Part shown: piece by piece, positions 63,801 to 64,000 of the stretch | How the letters are laid out: each line of letters begins with the position of its first letter | Position numbering within the stretch: the first letter of the stretch is position 1 | Position numbers and translations under genes: made by a program | Notes under the pieces: model-generated | What the model was told of the DNA's origin: nothing | What the model saw: the letters and a program-made list of their open reading frames with translations, nothing else | The model's database searches: none | From: Piper betle | Lineage: Eukaryota > Streptophyta > Magnoliopsida > Piperales > Piperaceae | Assembly: GCA_033002965.1 (NCBI GenBank) | Contig: JAURVB010006284.1 | Location: forward strand, 1-64,000 | Direction of reading: 5' to 3' | DNA length: 64,000 bases

Positions 63801-63999
63801 ACTTGAACTTCCTCTCCGGCAGCACTTTTCCGGCCTTGACCTCGGCCACGCACTTGTACTTCCTCTCCGGCGTCTCCACCTCCGCCGTCCACTTATACTT
63901 CCGGTCGAAGCCGAGCTCCAGCGCCGCTACCCGATCGGAGAGGGAGGGGATGGGGTCGACCCGGATGAGGTCGACGGCGGACTCGAAGACGAGGAAGGG
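60836..63999 (-). CDS. BAG7: BAG family molecular chaperone regulator 7-type (5' end off the window)
   Basis: Exons seen are >63999-63620, 61484-61191 and 61018-60836, with GT..AG junctions. Exon 1 carries VAALELGFDRKYKWTAEVE and two further KYKC/KFKW..AE repeats, a hallmark of the BAG7 N-terminal region. Exon 2 has an IQ motif (ALIQVTFRAHLVRRSKALRE) leading into the BAG domain (AKTKLKEMRALLYNFSYRRH, ERQRFSEKIIVLLLTVDAIE). Exon 3 continues with DLMVRAARKAMLDELEAMLE and ends EIALAMAEINQC. BAG domains bind Hsp70-type chaperones. Arabidopsis BAG7 is an ER protein of the unfolded-protein response, a role taken from the family. Exon 1 lacks one G in the run at 63775-63778: upstream ends KFKWTAEFKGKG and downstream resumes AGRPVTKIYTFESS in another phase. 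Restoring one base makes the exon an exact codon multiple. Confidence 0.9.
61435..62205. repeat. Tandem duplication across the BAG7 intron 1 / exon 2 acceptor
   Basis: The start of exon 2 and about 350 bp of adjoining intron occur twice. The second copy carries a relic exon start at about 61834-61883 (minus: CACCCAG then VFAKRKAFTLKKDKGK) and matching intron landmarks such as AGAATGATAAGAAGGGAAAT and ATCTGATAACAAAAAATTGA. The period is about 395 bp. The relic exon copy lacks the IQ and BAG parts and runs out of frame, so it is not coding, but its splice acceptor looks intact. Confidence 0.8.
62990..63560. repeat. Degenerate ~185 bp tandem repeats in BAG7 intron 1
   Basis: ATGATCAACAGTTTGGGTAT, ATGATCAATGATTTAGGCAT and GCGATCAATGATTTGGGTAT recur near 63029, 63208 and 63402, followed each time by TGGTCGAAT-like and GTAGTGAAGAGACC or GATGGATCAGCA-like blocks. 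Three copies and parts of a fourth are visible. Confidence 0.7.
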
Positions 64000-64000
64000 G

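Overview
The window is nuclear DNA of a flowering plant. It has split genes with GT..AG introns of 70 bp to about 2 kb, AT-rich spacers, nested LTR retrotransposons, CACTA, hAT and Mutator-type DNA transposons, and plant-only families (SAUR, SKU5-similar, BAG7-type). The first exons of the RPL13a-, SKS- and BAG7-like genes are strikingly GC-rich while later exons are not. This fits a monocot, but that is inference. No species can be named from the sequence.

Host genes. A first exon of an unrecognised gene lies at the left edge (minus, 49-260). A single-exon SAUR auxin-response gene follows (minus, 1628-1957) with a TATA box and an auxin-response element. A four-exon RPL13a (uL13) gene occupies 7456-10979 (minus). 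A six-exon GOS12-type Golgi Qb-SNARE (plus, 15307-18301) converges on a nine-exon SKU5-similar, GPI-anchored, copper-oxidase-like gene (minus, 19031-22386). The broken 3' half of a trehalose-6-phosphate phosphatase lies at 48262-51520 (minus), interrupted by transposon debris. A BAG7-type co-chaperone runs off the right edge (minus, 60836-63999).

Repeats. From about 23.9 to 60 kb the window is mainly transposon DNA. It holds a gypsy-type LTR with a solo LTR nested in it (23921-28546), a second solo LTR of that family (55786-58675), a 530-540 bp tandem triplication ending in CACTA termini (28971-30552), a non-autonomous CACTA element (30525-31666), a Mutator-like element in a TA microsatellite (37851-38532), a decayed full-length Copia element (42838-47984), fragments of Copia, Ty3/gypsy and LINE elements, and four TRIM-like miniature retrotransposons. 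Two hAT-type MITEs and a larger hAT-like element also appear, with a 1.3 kb GC-armed foldback at 12330-13640.

The most unusual object is a 997 bp unit at 51973-52969. It has LTR-style ends (TGTTGGGA..TCCCAACA) and a perfect 5-bp target duplication (ATAAA), sits inside a LINE relic, and carries two separate pieces of 25S ribosomal RNA in collinear order. It recalls Cassandra TRIMs, whose LTRs carry 5S rRNA, but here the cargo is 25S.

A second theme is single-base indels in otherwise conserved genes. RPL13a and BAG7 each lack one base, and the SKS gene has one loss and one gain that compensate. Three of the four sites are GC-rich, and two are homopolymer runs, so uncorrected assembly errors must be separated from real mutations.
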